A stretch of DNA of 64,000 nucleotides from Acerihabitans sp015654925 (GTDB lineage: Bacteria; Pseudomonadota; Gammaproteobacteria; Enterobacterales; Enterobacteriaceae), in contig NZ_CP178732.1 of NCBI RefSeq assembly GCF_047324175.1, positions 4,216,001-4,280,000 on the forward strand. The letters run 5' to 3'. Below the pieces are notes generated by a model. The model had not been told where the DNA came from, did not search any database, and worked only from the letters and a program-made list of their open reading frames with translations. The translations under genes and the position numbers were made by a program. Shown in pieces: positions 50,373 to 60,344 of this stretch; positions within the stretch are counted from its first letter, which is position 1, and each line of letters opens with the position of its first letter.

Positions 50373-51122
50373 ATGAGTAAAGCTCTGCAAGATAAAATCG
50401 CGTTGGTCACGGGCGGCAGTACCGGCATCGGCTTAGGCATCGCCAGGCAGTTTATTAACGAAGGGGCCTTTGTGTTTATCACCGCGCGCCGGCAAAAGCA
50501 GTTGGACGAAGCCTTGGCCGAGCTCGGCGACCAGGCGGCGGGCATCCAGGCAGATGTATCCAGACTTAGCGCCCTGGATGCGCTGTTTGCCGCGATAAAA
50601 GCCCAAAAAGGCCATTTGGATATCGTGGTCGCCAACGCCGGCGGCGGAGAATTGGCCGCGCTTGGCGCCATTACCGAAGAACATTTCGATCGCACTTTCG
50701 ATACCAATGTCAAAGGCGTGCTATTTACCGTGCAAAAAGCGCTGCCGCTATTGTCGAAGGGATCTTCCGTGATTATTACCGGTTCAACCACCTCGGCCGT
50801 CGGCGGTAAACACTTCAGCGTTTATAGCGCCACCAAGGCCGCGGTGCGCAATTTCGCCCGCAGCTGGATTCAGGACCTTGAGGGGCAGGATATCCGGGTA
50901 AACGTATTAAGCCCGGGGCCGGTGAAAACGCCCGGTTTAGTCGGATTGGCGGCGCCCGACCAACAACAGGCCTTGCTGGATGGCTTTGCGGCAAAAATCC
51001 CCCTCGGCCGGGTAGGCAACCCTGATGAAATAGGCAGGGCGGCGGTCTTCCTGGCGTCGGATGCGGCCAGTTTCGTCAACGGCGCCGAATTGTTTGTGGA
51101 CGGCGGAGAAGCGCAGATTTAG
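50373..51122 (+). CDS. Short-chain dehydrogenase/reductase
   Basis: A 249-aa classical SDR oxidoreductase. The cofactor motif TGGSTGIG is at residues 13-20; catalytic S138, Y151 and K155 (YSATK) are intact, as is NAG near 88. The R39-R40 pair after the second strand suggests NADPH preference. The substrate is unknown; similar genes are often quinone, aldehyde or ketone reductases induced by electrophiles. It ends 4 bases into the convergent TetR gene, which probably represses it. Confidence 0.9.
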   Translation: MSKALQDKIALVTGGSTGIGLGIARQFINEGAFVFITARRQKQLDEALAELGDQAAGIQADVSRLSALDALFAAIKAQKGHLDIVVANAGGGELAALGAITEEHFDRTFDTNVKGVLFTVQKALPLLSKGSSVIITGSTTSAVGGKHFSVYSATKAAVRNFARSWIQDLEGQDIRVNVLSPGPVKTPGLVGLAAPDQQQALLDGFAAKIPLGRVGNPDEIGRAAVFLASDAASFVNGAELFVDGGEAQI

Positions 51123-51736
51123 CTATCCGGCCATGCCCGCAGGGCGCTGGCCGCTATGGCCTGCGCCTCGGCCAGCGTTACCCCCTCCTGCGCTTTTATC
51201 GACATGCCGTAGAGGAACGTGGTGAAAAAACTGGCCAACGCAGCGGCATCGGTGCCGGCGGGCACATCCCCTTCGTTAATGCCCCGCTCGATTCGCCGGC
51301 GCAGCGCGCGCTCCGTTTCCTGACGGGCCGCGATGACGATCTGCTGGACGGGCTCCGACCCGGCGGAGCAATTTATCGCCGACAGGGCCAACATGCAGCC
51401 AGGAGGCGTAGTCGTATCAACCATGGCGCACACCGCCTCCCGAAGCAGGCGTTCCACCGCCCCCCTGGCGGTCTTTTCCTTAAACGCCTCGGCCTGATAG
51501 CCGGCGGGACCGGACTTATAACGCTCAATCGCCTCCAGGAACAAATGCTCTTTATCACCAAAGGCGCTATACACGCTGGGAGTGGTGACGTTCATGACCT
51601 TAAGCAGTTCCGCCATAGATGTGGTGTCGTATCCGCGCAGCCAAAATAAACGCATGGCGCGGTCCAATACGGCGTCGCGGTCGAAGGAGCGGGGCCGGCC
51701 GCGGGGCTTGGCGCTCATGGATTTTGGTGTTTTCAT
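51119..51736 (-). CDS. TetR-family transcriptional regulator
   Basis: A 205-aa regulator with an N-terminal helix-turn-helix (about residues 15-60; AVLDRAMRLFWLRGYDTTSMAELL) preceded by an arginine-rich arm (KPRGRPRSF), and a ligand-binding domain with several cysteines (C-terminal TetR_C-like, AefR type). Start at 51736 follows the conserved arm; the longer frame is unsupported. It converges on the SDR gene with a 4-base overlap and probably binds the palindromes before that gene and the half-site over its own start. Confidence 0.9.
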   Translation of the reverse strand: MKTPKSMSAKPRGRPRSFDRDAVLDRAMRLFWLRGYDTTSMAELLKVMNVTTPSVYSAFGDKEHLFLEAIERYKSGPAGYQAEAFKEKTARGAVERLLREAVCAMVDTTTPPGCMLALSAINCSAGSEPVQQIVIAARQETERALRRRIERGINEGDVPAGTDAAALASFFTTFLYGMSIKAQEGVTLAEAQAIAASALRAWPDS

Positions 51737-52147
51737 AACGATCGATTCTAAATTATCATCCCACGGCCGGCAAGAACGATCGTCGCAGCGCGGCAGCAAA
51801 TGAGTGAAAATGATAATTTAATTATTATATCTTTCGGCACTTGATTTTTTTGTCAAAAGTAATGATATTGGTTTATAGCATATTGCCAGTTTATTATGAC
51901 CAATATTTCCCGCTACTGTAATAAGCATTTTTTGAGCCAGGCGTAATTAATTTGATCAAGATCGGCTAAAACATTAATTAAAGTTATTGAAACCGCGGGA
52001 AGTTATCATCTTAAAATAATATTGTCTCATTAATAATAATATCTAATGTAAATATACACCCGGGTATAACGTTTGCGATTAACTGTGCCAGGCCACCGCT
52101 ACCACATGGCCGGATGATGACAACACCATAAATAACAGAGGTCCGTG
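51737..52147. other. AT-rich gap between tetR and slyB
   Basis: The left end contains the tetR promoter and part of its half-operator; the right end must contain the slyB promoter, with a good AGAGG ribosome-binding site at 52137-52141. Nothing else was recognised. Confidence 0.4.
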
Positions 52148-52615
52148 ATGATCAGAATAACTATTGTCATTGCCATGGCAATGGCGCTATTAAGCGGCTG
52201 CGCGAATAACCGAACCTCATCCGGCGATACGTTTACCGCTGCCCAGGCCCGTCAGGTGCATACCGTAACCTACGGCACGCTGATTTCCGTGCGCCCCATA
52301 ACGATTCAGGGCGGTACCGGTGAAAACGTCGCCGGCACCCTCGGCGGTACGGTGCTCGGGGGATTTTTGGGTAATACCGTGGGCGGCGGTTCCGGCCGCA
52401 GCCTGGCAACCGCCGCGGGCGCCGTGGGCGGCGCAGCGGCCGGCCAGGGTATTCAAAGCGCAGCCAATCGCAGTCCCGGAGTGGAGTTGGAGATCCGCCG
52501 GGACGACGGCAGCACGATTATCGTCGCGCAGGCGCTTGGCACCAGCCAATTCCACGTCGGCCAACGGGTAGCCATTGCCTCCGGCGGCGGCAGGGTCACC
52601 GTTTCGCCGCGCTGA
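52148..52615 (+). CDS. slyB: Outer-membrane lipoprotein SlyB
   Basis: A 155-aa lipoprotein, the E. coli length, with lipobox LLSGC (C18). A glycine-zipper 2TM domain (about residues 60-105; GGTVLGGFLGNTVGGGSGRSLATAAGAVGG) is followed by ELEIRRDDG and a C-terminal VTVSPR, all characteristic of SlyB. In E. coli SlyB is PhoPQ-controlled and forms stress nanodomains around outer-membrane proteins. ATG at 52148 is preferred over the GTG at 52145 because AGAGG is then 6 bases upstream. Confidence 0.93.
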   Translation: MIRITIVIAMAMALLSGCANNRTSSGDTFTAAQARQVHTVTYGTLISVRPITIQGGTGENVAGTLGGTVLGGFLGNTVGGGSGRSLATAAGAVGGAAAGQGIQSAANRSPGVELEIRRDDGSTIIVAQALGTSQFHVGQRVAIASGGGRVTVSPR

Positions 52616-52687
52616 CAGGCGGCGGTCTAGCCGATAAAAAGCCGGGTTTATTATCCATGGAACGCCGTTTATTATGGGGTCAAGCCT

Positions 52688-54142
52688 ATGTTCTTCAGAA
52701 CCATCCGCAAATGGCTAGTGCGTATTATTTGGGTGGCGGTGATTTGCGCCGTGGCCGCTTTTGCCCTCAGGGTGTTTGAAACGCAGCGCGGTCCGGATCT
52801 CCAACTGTGGCATACCTACGTTCCCAAAGATATGCGCGCGGATGGCATCGATAAAGCCAACTGGACCACCTATCTGGCCAATGAGGATGCGCTGTTCAAA
52901 GCGGTGCGCGAGAACGTTACCGATAAACTGGAGGCGCCGCAGCAAACCCAATTGAACCGGTATTTTTCCGGTAGTCCCATCTACCCTGATAAGTTCGCCA
53001 CCAACTGGAACCGCTCGTATATTTTAATGCCGCAGGGGAAACCGAAAGGCGCGGTGGTTCTGCTGCACGGCCTGACCGATACCCCATACAGCCTGCGGCA
53101 TATCGCCGAAAATTATACTCGGCACGGCTATGTGGCCATCGGTATCCGCCTGCCGGCCCATGGCACGGTGCCCGGGGCGCTGACCGATGTGAAATGGCAA
53201 GATTGGCTGGCCGCCACCCGTTTGGCGGTGCGTGAAGCCAAGCGGCGCAGCGGCGAAGATTTGCCGCTGCATATCGTAGGCTTTTCCAACGGCGGCGCCC
53301 TGGCGATGAAATACACCCTGGATGCGCTAAACGATCCGCAACTGGCGAAACCCGCGCGGATCATTTTGATTTCCCCCATGATAGGGGTCACCAGTTTTGC
53401 GCGTTTCGCCGGCATTGCCGGCTGGCCGGCCCTGTTCCCGGCGTTTGCCAAGGCGGCCTGGCTGGGCATCGTGCCCGAGTTCAATCCGTTTAAATACAAC
53501 TCGTTCCCGGTGAACGGCGGACGGCAATCCTACGAGCTTACCCGCGCGCTGCAACAGCAAATCGCCGCCTATTCCAGCAATCACAAACTGGATGAATTGC
53601 CGCCGATATTAACCTTTCAATCCGTCATGGACTCCACCGTCAGCACCAGGGCGGTCATTACCGCCCTGTACGAACACCTGCCCGCCAACGGCAGCGAAGT
53701 GGTGTTGTTCGATTTAAATCAGGCCGAAAGTTTCGGCCCGCTGCTGCGCACCTCGTCTTATACCGCGCTGTCGCGATTATTGCCCCCCGCGCCGCGGCGC
53801 TACACCACGACTATCGTGACCAACGTGGCGCCGGATAATCTGGCCACTCTGGCCCGCACCACGCTTGCGGGCCAGACCGAAGAGACCACCGAACTGCTGG
53901 GTATCGATTATCCGGCCGATATTTTTTCTTTGTCGCACGTCGCGCTGCCCTTCCCGATGAGCGACTCGCTGTACGGACGGTATCCGCAGCCCCGGGATCA
54001 ATATGGCATCAGCCTGGGCGCATTTGCCGCGCGAGGGGAACGCGCGGTATTGGTTGTCGGCCTGGATTCTTTAATGCGTCTGTCATCCAATCCGTTTTAT
54101 CCCTATATGTTAAAACGGATCGACGCCAAAATAGACAATTAA
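52688..54142 (+). CDS. Membrane-anchored alpha/beta hydrolase
   Basis: A 484-aa protein with one N-terminal membrane helix (about residues 9-29) and a hydrolase domain, so it is anchored with the bulk probably in the periplasm. HGLTD (127-131) forms the oxyanion region and S200 in GFSNGG is the nucleophile; a carboxylesterase or lysophospholipase-like fold is likely. The acid and histidine of the triad are not certain (SHVALP near 415 may hold the histidine). Substrate is unknown. It lies 72 bases after slyB in the same direction. Confidence 0.8.
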   Translation: MFFRTIRKWLVRIIWVAVICAVAAFALRVFETQRGPDLQLWHTYVPKDMRADGIDKANWTTYLANEDALFKAVRENVTDKLEAPQQTQLNRYFSGSPIYPDKFATNWNRSYILMPQGKPKGAVVLLHGLTDTPYSLRHIAENYTRHGYVAIGIRLPAHGTVPGALTDVKWQDWLAATRLAVREAKRRSGEDLPLHIVGFSNGGALAMKYTLDALNDPQLAKPARIILISPMIGVTSFARFAGIAGWPALFPAFAKAAWLGIVPEFNPFKYNSFPVNGGRQSYELTRALQQQIAAYSSNHKLDELPPILTFQSVMDSTVSTRAVITALYEHLPANGSEVVLFDLNQAESFGPLLRTSSYTALSRLLPPAPRRYTTTIVTNVAPDNLATLARTTLAGQTEETTELLGIDYPADIFSLSHVALPFPMSDSLYGRYPQPRDQYGISLGAFAARGERAVLVVGLDSLMRLSSNPFYPYMLKRIDAKIDN

Positions 54143-54166
54143 TCTTAACCATAATGGGAATATTAT

Positions 54167-54186
54167 CGGGCGCTGCTTAGCGCCCG
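54167..54186 (+). terminator. Hairpin after the hydrolase gene
   Basis: CGGGCGCT and AGCGCCCG form a perfect 8-bp stem with a GCTT loop, 25 bases after the stop. No U-run is present. Confidence 0.45.
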
Positions 54187-54406
54187 GCTATCCGGAGATA
54201 TAATGGAAATTACTGAAATAAATGCAGCGGTTTATTTAATTCCAATTAAATTATCTTATTAATTTATGCATTACATTTTGGCGGGGGTGAGTCATAGCAA
54301 AATCCATCTCGAGTTAATTTTTGGTCATCCTATAAATCAACACTTACACCCTACAGGCTTAGGGCGGTTGCGCCTCGATCGCTTGCCACAATGATATTAA
54401 TAATTA

Positions 54407-55555
54407 ATGGGTCTGATCATGATTACCAATAACCAGATTACAGTGATCCTGAATGCGGCGGTATTGCTGGCCTCGGCTATTTTTCCCTGGTCCGTATCGG
54501 CTGCACCGCTTCCGGCCGTTACCGCCGCGATTATCGAGCAGCGGACACCGCAGCGCGCCCTGGATTATTTGGGCCGCATCGAGGCAATCCAGGCGGTGGA
54601 TGTCACGACGCGCACGGAGGGGTTTATTGCCCGGCGTGAATTTGCCGACGGGCAGTTGGTGAAAGCCGGCGATCTGTTATTCGAGATTGAACCGGCGCTG
54701 CATCAAGCCCTGGTGGCCCAGGCCCAGGCGCAGGTCGACAGCGCCAACGCCAACGCGCGCCTGGCGCAGACCAATCTGACCCGCATCCAGCGTCTCGGGG
54801 AGCAGCGCTCCGTCAGCCGCGCGGATGTGGATGCCGCCGTGGCCCAGCGGGACACCAATAATGCCGCCCTGGCCCAGGCGCAGGCCAATTTGCGCATGCA
54901 GGAACTACAGCTCGGTTTCACCCGTATCGTTGCGCCGATTGGCGGACGCATCGGCCATAGCAATATCAATACCGGCAGCCTGGTCAATCCCGCGAGCGGG
55001 CCGCTGGCGCATATCGTGCAGCTTGACCCGATCCGGGTGGCCATCGCCATCAACGAGCGGGATTACATTACCGCCGCTTACCGGTTGACCGGCGACGCCG
55101 AGGATCTGTCCGCCCAGGGTTATACCCCGCATTTGCGTTTGGCCAACGGGCAGGAATACCCCGAGGCGGGCGTGTTTGAATCAGTGGATAACCAGGTGGA
55201 CAGCCAGACGGGGACCATAACGGTGCGGGCGCGGTTTCCCAATGCCCGCCATTTGCTGTTGCCGGGAGGGGTCGTTAACGTCTCATTGGTTTCGGGACAG
55301 GTCGAGCCGGTTGTCATGGCGCCTATCGCCGCCTTGCAACAGGATCGGGACGGTTTTTTTGTTTTATTAATCGATAAAGCCAATCGGGTGGAAGTGCGCC
55401 GGGTGATCGCGGGTAATCAGTTTGACCAAGAGTATCAAATCAAAGCGGGCTTAACGCCCGGGGATCGGGTCATCGTCGAAGGACTACAACGCGTACAGTC
55501 GGGCATGGAAGTTAGCGTGACGCTGGCCGCTCCTCTTAACCAGACCATAGAATAA
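54407..55555 (+). CDS. RND efflux periplasmic adaptor (membrane fusion protein)
   Basis: A 382-aa AcrA/MexE-type adaptor. A signal peptide or anchor ends near SVSA (about residue 32). It contains the lipoyl halves (YLGRIEAIQAVDVTTRTEGF, and GFTRIVAPIGGRIG), a coiled-coil hairpin (about 100-165, rich in Ala and Gln) and beta-barrel and membrane-proximal domains. There is no lipobox cysteine, unlike AcrA. ATG 54419 is an equally possible start. The permease gene follows after 11 bases; no outer-membrane channel gene is present, so TolC is the likely partner. Confidence 0.92.
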   Translation: MGLIMITNNQITVILNAAVLLASAIFPWSVSAAPLPAVTAAIIEQRTPQRALDYLGRIEAIQAVDVTTRTEGFIARREFADGQLVKAGDLLFEIEPALHQALVAQAQAQVDSANANARLAQTNLTRIQRLGEQRSVSRADVDAAVAQRDTNNAALAQAQANLRMQELQLGFTRIVAPIGGRIGHSNINTGSLVNPASGPLAHIVQLDPIRVAIAINERDYITAAYRLTGDAEDLSAQGYTPHLRLANGQEYPEAGVFESVDNQVDSQTGTITVRARFPNARHLLLPGGVVNVSLVSGQVEPVVMAPIAALQQDRDGFFVLLIDKANRVEVRRVIAGNQFDQEYQIKAGLTPGDRVIVEGLQRVQSGMEVSVTLAAPLNQTIE

Positions 55556-55566
55556 GGGGTGCGCGG

Positions 55567-58500
55567 ATGCTGCATTTTTTTATCAGGCGCCCTAAGTTCG
55601 CCATTGTCATTGCCGTGGTCACCACCCTCATCGGCCTTACCGCCCTGAAAGTCATACCGGTGGAGCAATTTCCCGCTATCGCGCCGCCGGTGGTCTCGGT
55701 GAGCGCCATATACCCGGGCGCCAGCGCCAGGGACGTGGCCGAGGCGGTGGCGTCGCCCATCGAAGCCCAGGTGAACGGCGTCAGCCACATGCTGTATATG
55801 GAATCCAACAGCACCAACAGCGGTGCTTATCAGCTCAATATCACCTTTGCCAGCGGCACCGATCCCGATATGGCCGCGGTCGAGGTGCAAAACCGTATTT
55901 CGCAGGTCAGCGCCCAGCTACCGGCCGAGGTCAATAATAACGGCGTTTCGGTGCGCAAACGGTCGTCAAATATCTTACTCGGCGTCAATGTTTTTTCGCC
56001 CGACCGCACCCACAGCAATCTGTTTATCAGCAATTATGCCAGCCTGCGCATACGCGACGCCATCGCCCGTATCGACGGCGTGGGCGATGTGCAAATATTC
56101 GGGGCGCGCGATTATAGTATGCGCGTCTGGCTCGATCCCCAGCGCATGGAGTCGCTTAATGTCAGCGTGGATGACATTATCCAGGCGCTGCGCCAGCAGA
56201 ATATCCAGGCCGCGGCCGGCCAGATCGGCGCGTCGCCCACCCCGCCGGGCCAGCAGCGCACTCTGACCATCAGCGGCCAGGGACGGCTGCAAGACCCACG
56301 GCAATTTGCCCAGGCCATCATCCGCACCAATTCGCAGGGCGGCATGGTGCGCCTGGGCGAGGTGGCGCGGGTCGATCTCGGCGCGCAGAATTATCAGGTC
56401 AATGCCTCGCTTAACCTCACCGATACGGCCTTTATGGGGGTCTATCCCACCCCGGGTTCCAATGCGCTGAACGTGGCCCGGGCGGTAAGGGCGGAAATGG
56501 CGCGGCAGGCCCTGGATTTCCCGCAGGACATGACTTACGAAATTAAATATGACTCCACCGCCGCGGTAACCGCCACGCTGGATGAAATCGTTTTCTCGCT
56601 GGTACTCACGCTGATCGTCGTGCTGGTAGTGGTATATCTGTTTTTGCAAAGCCTGCGGGCCACCTTTATCGTGGCGCTCACGATCCCGGTATCCCTGCTC
56701 GGCACTTTTGCCGTACTGTTCATATTCGGTTACTCCGCCAATACTCTCAGCCTGTTCGCCATCATCCTGGCGCTGACGGTAGTGGTGGATGACGCCATTG
56801 TCGTGGTGGAGAACGTGGAACGGTTGATGTCGCAGGATGAAACGTTGACGCCGCCGGCGGCCACCGCCCGGGCGATGACCCAAATCGCCGGGCCGATTGT
56901 GGCCACAACGCTGGTACTGATGGCGGTATTTGTGCCAATCGCCATCCTGCCGGGCATCACCGGCGAACTGTACCGGCAATTCGCCATCACGTTGTCCGCG
57001 GCGGTGATCTTGTCCAGTATCAATGCCCTCACCCTGGCACCGGCCCTGTGCGCCGTATTGCTTAAACGGCGCGACTTGCCCACTACCGGGGTATTCGGCG
57101 GGTTTAATCGCGGGCTGGACCGCATTAGGAACGGCTATGTCAGGCTAACCTATCTCACCGGCAAGCGGGCGATCACGAGCATCGTGGCGCTGCTGGCGGT
57201 AGGCGCCCTAACATGGCTGGGTTATAGCCATCTATCCACCTCGTTCCTGCCCAATGAAGATCAGGGCTACTTCTTTGTCAATGTGCAGTTACCGGACGGC
57301 GCTTCGCTGGCCCGCACCCAGCGGGTGGTGGATCGGGCCTATCAGGTGATTAGCGCCAACCCCGCCGTTGCGGACGTTATTAAGGTAACCGGCCATAGTT
57401 TGCTCAGCGGAGGGAGTTCAGCGAATACCGCGTTTGCGTTTGTACTGCTTAAACCCTGGGGCGAACGCCAGCAGGTCGACCAGGTGCTGGCGGATGTCCA
57501 ATCACAGTTGGCCGCCATTCCGGCGGCCATGATTATCGCCTTCAACCCGCCGGCCATCAGCGGCCTGGGCAATGCTTCGGGCTTCGATCTGCGTATCCAG
57601 GCGCTGGACGGGCAATCATCCCAGGCGCTGTCGCAAGTCGCGGGCGCCGTAATCGTGGCGGCTAACCAGGACCCGCTCTTGACCCGGGTATTCACCACCT
57701 TTAGCGCAGCGGTACCGGAAGTCGGCCTGAGTATAGACCGCGATCGCGCGGCCCTGCTTCATGTACCGGTCAGCCGGATTTTCTCAACGCTGCAAACCTC
57801 CATGGGGGGGATTAACGTCGGCGATTTCACCCGCAATAACCGTATGTTTAACGTCCAACTGCAAAATGATATGAATTTTCGCCAGCGTCAGGAACAAGTC
57901 GGGCAAATTAACGTGCGCAGCGATGGCGGCGCATTAGTCCGGCTGTCCAACCTGGTGCAATTGACGCCGACGATAGGTGCGCCGTTTATTGCCAACTTTA
58001 ATCAATTTCCCGCGGTATCGGTCAGCGGTTCGGCGGCGGAAGGGGTAAGTTCAGGTGAAGCGATGCAGGCGATGGAGAGGATCATGGCGCGACAGCTTCC
58101 CGCGGGATATGGCTATGCATGGAGCGGAATGTCCTGGCAGGAACAGCAGGCCGGCGGTCAGGCGCTGATGATCTATGCCGCCGCCCTGCTATTCGCCTAT
58201 TTATTTCTGGTGGCGCAGTATGAAAGCTGGAGCATTCCCCTGGTGGTCATGTTATCCGTTGTTTTTGCTATCGCGGGGGCCGTGGCTGGCTTACACCTGA
58301 TGGGGTTCGCCAACGATGTCTATGCGCAAATCGGCCTGGTGCTACTGATGGGACTGGCGGCCAAGAATGCCATATTGATCGTTGAATTCTCCAAAGCCCG
58401 GAGGGAGGAAGGCGCCAGTATCGAGGATGCCGCACAGGACGGCGCCAAGCAACGCTTTCGCGCCGTCATGATGACGGCAATTTCATTTATCCTGGGAGTA

Positions 58501-58659
58501 ATGCCGCTGGTCTTGGCCACCGGCGCCGGCGCAATGAGCCGCCGCATTATCGGGGTAACGGTATTTGGCGGCATGCTGATGGCCACCGCCGTCGGTATCA
58601 TCTTGATCCCCGCGCTCTATCTGCATATCCAGCGGCTGCGGGAATGGGTGAAAAGATAA
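55567..58659 (+). CDS. RND efflux inner-membrane transporter (HAE1 family)
   Basis: A 1030-aa AcrB-like pump with twelve membrane helices and two large periplasmic loops. The proton-relay aspartates are D408 and D409 (VVVDDAIVVVENVERLM), and the lysine in GLAAKNAILIVEFSK matches AcrB K940. The N-terminus MLHFFIRRPKFAIV is typical. By its shorter loops and SNSTNSGAYQLNITF it resembles MexF/OqxB-type pumps. Cargo is not predictable from the sequence. It is translated with the adaptor and converges on the acyltransferase-like gene 6 bases away. Confidence 0.94.
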   Translation: MLHFFIRRPKFAIVIAVVTTLIGLTALKVIPVEQFPAIAPPVVSVSAIYPGASARDVAEAVASPIEAQVNGVSHMLYMESNSTNSGAYQLNITFASGTDPDMAAVEVQNRISQVSAQLPAEVNNNGVSVRKRSSNILLGVNVFSPDRTHSNLFISNYASLRIRDAIARIDGVGDVQIFGARDYSMRVWLDPQRMESLNVSVDDIIQALRQQNIQAAAGQIGASPTPPGQQRTLTISGQGRLQDPRQFAQAIIRTNSQGGMVRLGEVARVDLGAQNYQVNASLNLTDTAFMGVYPTPGSNALNVARAVRAEMARQALDFPQDMTYEIKYDSTAAVTATLDEIVFSLVLTLIVVLVVVYLFLQSLRATFIVALTIPVSLLGTFAVLFIFGYSANTLSLFAIILALTVVVDDAIVVVENVERLMSQDETLTPPAATARAMTQIAGPIVATTLVLMAVFVPIAILPGITGELYRQFAITLSAAVILSSINALTLAPALCAVLLKRRDLPTTGVFGGFNRGLDRIRNGYVRLTYLTGKRAITSIVALLAVGALTWLGYSHLSTSFLPNEDQGYFFVNVQLPDGASLARTQRVVDRAYQVISANPAVADVIKVTGHSLLSGGSSANTAFAFVLLKPWGERQQVDQVLADVQSQLAAIPAAMIIAFNPPAISGLGNASGFDLRIQALDGQSSQALSQVAGAVIVAANQDPLLTRVFTTFSAAVPEVGLSIDRDRAALLHVPVSRIFSTLQTSMGGINVGDFTRNNRMFNVQLQNDMNFRQRQEQVGQINVRSDGGALVRLSNLVQLTPTIGAPFIANFNQFPAVSVSGSAAEGVSSGEAMQAMERIMARQLPAGYGYAWSGMSWQEQQAGGQALMIYAAALLFAYLFLVAQYESWSIPLVVMLSVVFAIAGAVAGLHLMGFANDVYAQIGLVLLMGLAAKNAILIVEFSKARREEGASIEDAAQDGAKQRFRAVMMTAISFILGVMPLVLATGAGAMSRRIIGVTVFGGMLMATAVGIILIPALYLHIQRLREWVKR

Positions 58660-58664
58660 CCCTC

Positions 58665-59630
58665 TTACAAAGAAATCAGTTGGGAGGTATATTTATTAAG
58701 CAACAGCAAGCGGGATAAGATAACCGAGACCATAAACACCGCCAGCAGCAGGGTAAACCCCAGCGTGACATTATTGAGGTCGTAGGCGGAGGAGATCAGA
58801 TAAAACACGCTGTAATGCACAATATAGACCCCCACCATGGTGGGGCTGATAAATGCAACGGTGTTGATAATAAAACGTCTTTGGATGGTCAGATTATCGA
58901 AAATGATAAATAGCGACAGGCAGAGCAGCGTAATAATCATTTTTTCCGCGACTAGCCAGGGCGCGGAATCCCCCCCCATAAAAGACGTTGTATAGCGCTC
59001 TAGCATGATCAGCAATAATGCCGCTGGAACCAGACCCACCCTGGCGACTAGCGCTACGGTATTCATTTTGGTCAACCGCTGTCCTTTAGCGCTGCCCAGC
59101 ATCCTCCCCGCCAGATAGAATGAAACCAGCAGCATGACGTCGAAATAGCCTGATAGCGGAAGTGGGTAGAAATAGGTTTGCACGCTGGCTGACCGTTGAA
59201 GCAATGCGGCAAAAACGATTAAACCGCACGCCGCGATAAGCGTAACGGAGAGGGACTGCAACAGCCTGCCGATAACGGGTTGAAATAGATAAATTATTGC
59301 AATGCTCAGCAATATTTCATTCTGTAACAGATAACCTCGTTTGAATAGAGTAGAATCCATAAAGAAAAATAATACATTCCAAAATACCACAATCAATACC
59401 ACCGATTTTATTTTTAGCAATACATACCTTTTGGTCATCCCACGTTCTTCATCCATATAACCAATAATAATAAAGAATAATGGTTTAGCGATCAGCGATA
59501 AAAAATAAAAAAAACCGACAACCCGATCGTGCAAAAAGCATTCATAGCCGCAAATATGGCTGGTGGAATAGAAAGTCACCGCCGTAAAACAGCTTAAGCT
59601 TTTTAATGCATGTTGGCTGGAACTTTTCAT
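58665..59630 (-). CDS. Acyltransferase 3-like integral membrane protein
   Basis: A 321-aa protein with about ten hydrophobic helices. The overall layout and the late VGVYIVHYSVFYLIS segment resemble the WecH/OafA AT3 family, which O-acetylates surface sugars. The N-terminal region that normally carries the conserved R and H reads CFTAVTFYSTSHICGY, so only part of the motif is recognisable. The gene is AT-richer than its neighbours and rich in Phe and Ile, suggesting foreign origin. Other polytopic families are possible. It ends 6 bases from the convergent RND gene. Confidence 0.6.
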   Translation of the reverse strand: MKSSSQHALKSLSCFTAVTFYSTSHICGYECFLHDRVVGFFYFLSLIAKPLFFIIIGYMDEERGMTKRYVLLKIKSVVLIVVFWNVLFFFMDSTLFKRGYLLQNEILLSIAIIYLFQPVIGRLLQSLSVTLIAACGLIVFAALLQRSASVQTYFYPLPLSGYFDVMLLVSFYLAGRMLGSAKGQRLTKMNTVALVARVGLVPAALLLIMLERYTTSFMGGDSAPWLVAEKMIITLLCLSLFIIFDNLTIQRRFIINTVAFISPTMVGVYIVHYSVFYLISSAYDLNNVTLGFTLLLAVFMVSVILSRLLLLNKYTSQLISL

Positions 59631-60029
59631 ATTGGCTTAAAAATAAATTTTACCCAAAGTAATTCGCAGCTGCTGCCACGGTTGTATCCCATAAGTATAC
59701 GGCGGGGTCATTATAATGTCGTTTAATTTAATAGATTGCGAATGTCCGGATGATCCTAGAATACTACTTTAGCACAATACGGCCGCAGAGGTCTGTGACA
59801 CGGCTCCGTTTTAGCCGCTGCAAAGGGAATGGGGCGGGTGACGCGCTGGAAGGTACGTGTATGCTATAAAATATAATGATAATAACCCGATAACGCGCCC
59901 CCAATCCTAAGGTTGGGAGCGCGAAGACTACCCCACCGCCTGTTAACCTGCAACATTATTACGCGGATTAAGTAGCCATCTTCGGCAATCCGGCCCCAGC
60001 GACTGGGAACCGTAATTACCTAATAAGGA
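59631..60029. other. Gap between the acyltransferase-like gene and yciG copy 2
   Basis: A 399-base mixed-composition stretch with the promoter for the leftward membrane gene near its left end. No gene, tRNA-like fold or clear terminator was recognised. Confidence 0.4.
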
Positions 60030-60209
60030 TTATGAATGGCGACCGCCGCCGTGGCTATGTTCGCCACCTTTTTTGCCTGCTTCGGAGGCTTTTCCGGGAT
60101 CGTTTTTAAAGTTGCCGCCGCTATGCTGTTGGCCGCCCTTTTTACCCGCTTCAGACGCTTTTTGTTTATCTTCAGCGAAGTTACCTGTACCACCACGATG
60201 TTCAGCCAT
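60030..60209 (-). CDS. yciG: YciG-like KGG-repeat stress protein, copy 2
   Basis: A 59-aa, very hydrophilic protein, beginning MAEHRGGTGNF, with two KASEAGKKGG motifs separated by FKNDP. This is the YciG/Gsi B-type KGG family, induced in stationary phase and linked to motility in E. coli. It is the tandem paralogue of the gene at 60345-60521, differing by a QQ insertion, a GK change and a His/Gly-rich tail. GAGAGG precedes the ATG. Confidence 0.88.
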   Translation of the reverse strand: MAEHRGGTGNFAEDKQKASEAGKKGGQQHSGGNFKNDPGKASEAGKKGGEHSHGGGRHS

Positions 60210-60344
60210 GTTAACCTCTCAATTTAGGATAATATATTTATTAAGTTATTAAGATAACTTAATAAATGTATAAATAAGGTACTCATATTTAACAACGTAA
60301 CGTTTTTTTCAGGTAATGATCGTTTCTTATTACATCAGTATCAA

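Noticed and set aside
55975..56979. 334-codon frame antisense to the RND pump
   Set aside because: Complementary-strand shadow of a conserved gene; no domain, biased composition.
54143..58664. Outer-membrane channel gene for the RND pump
   Set aside because: Looked for next to the adaptor and pump and not found; only two genes are present, so TolC is assumed.
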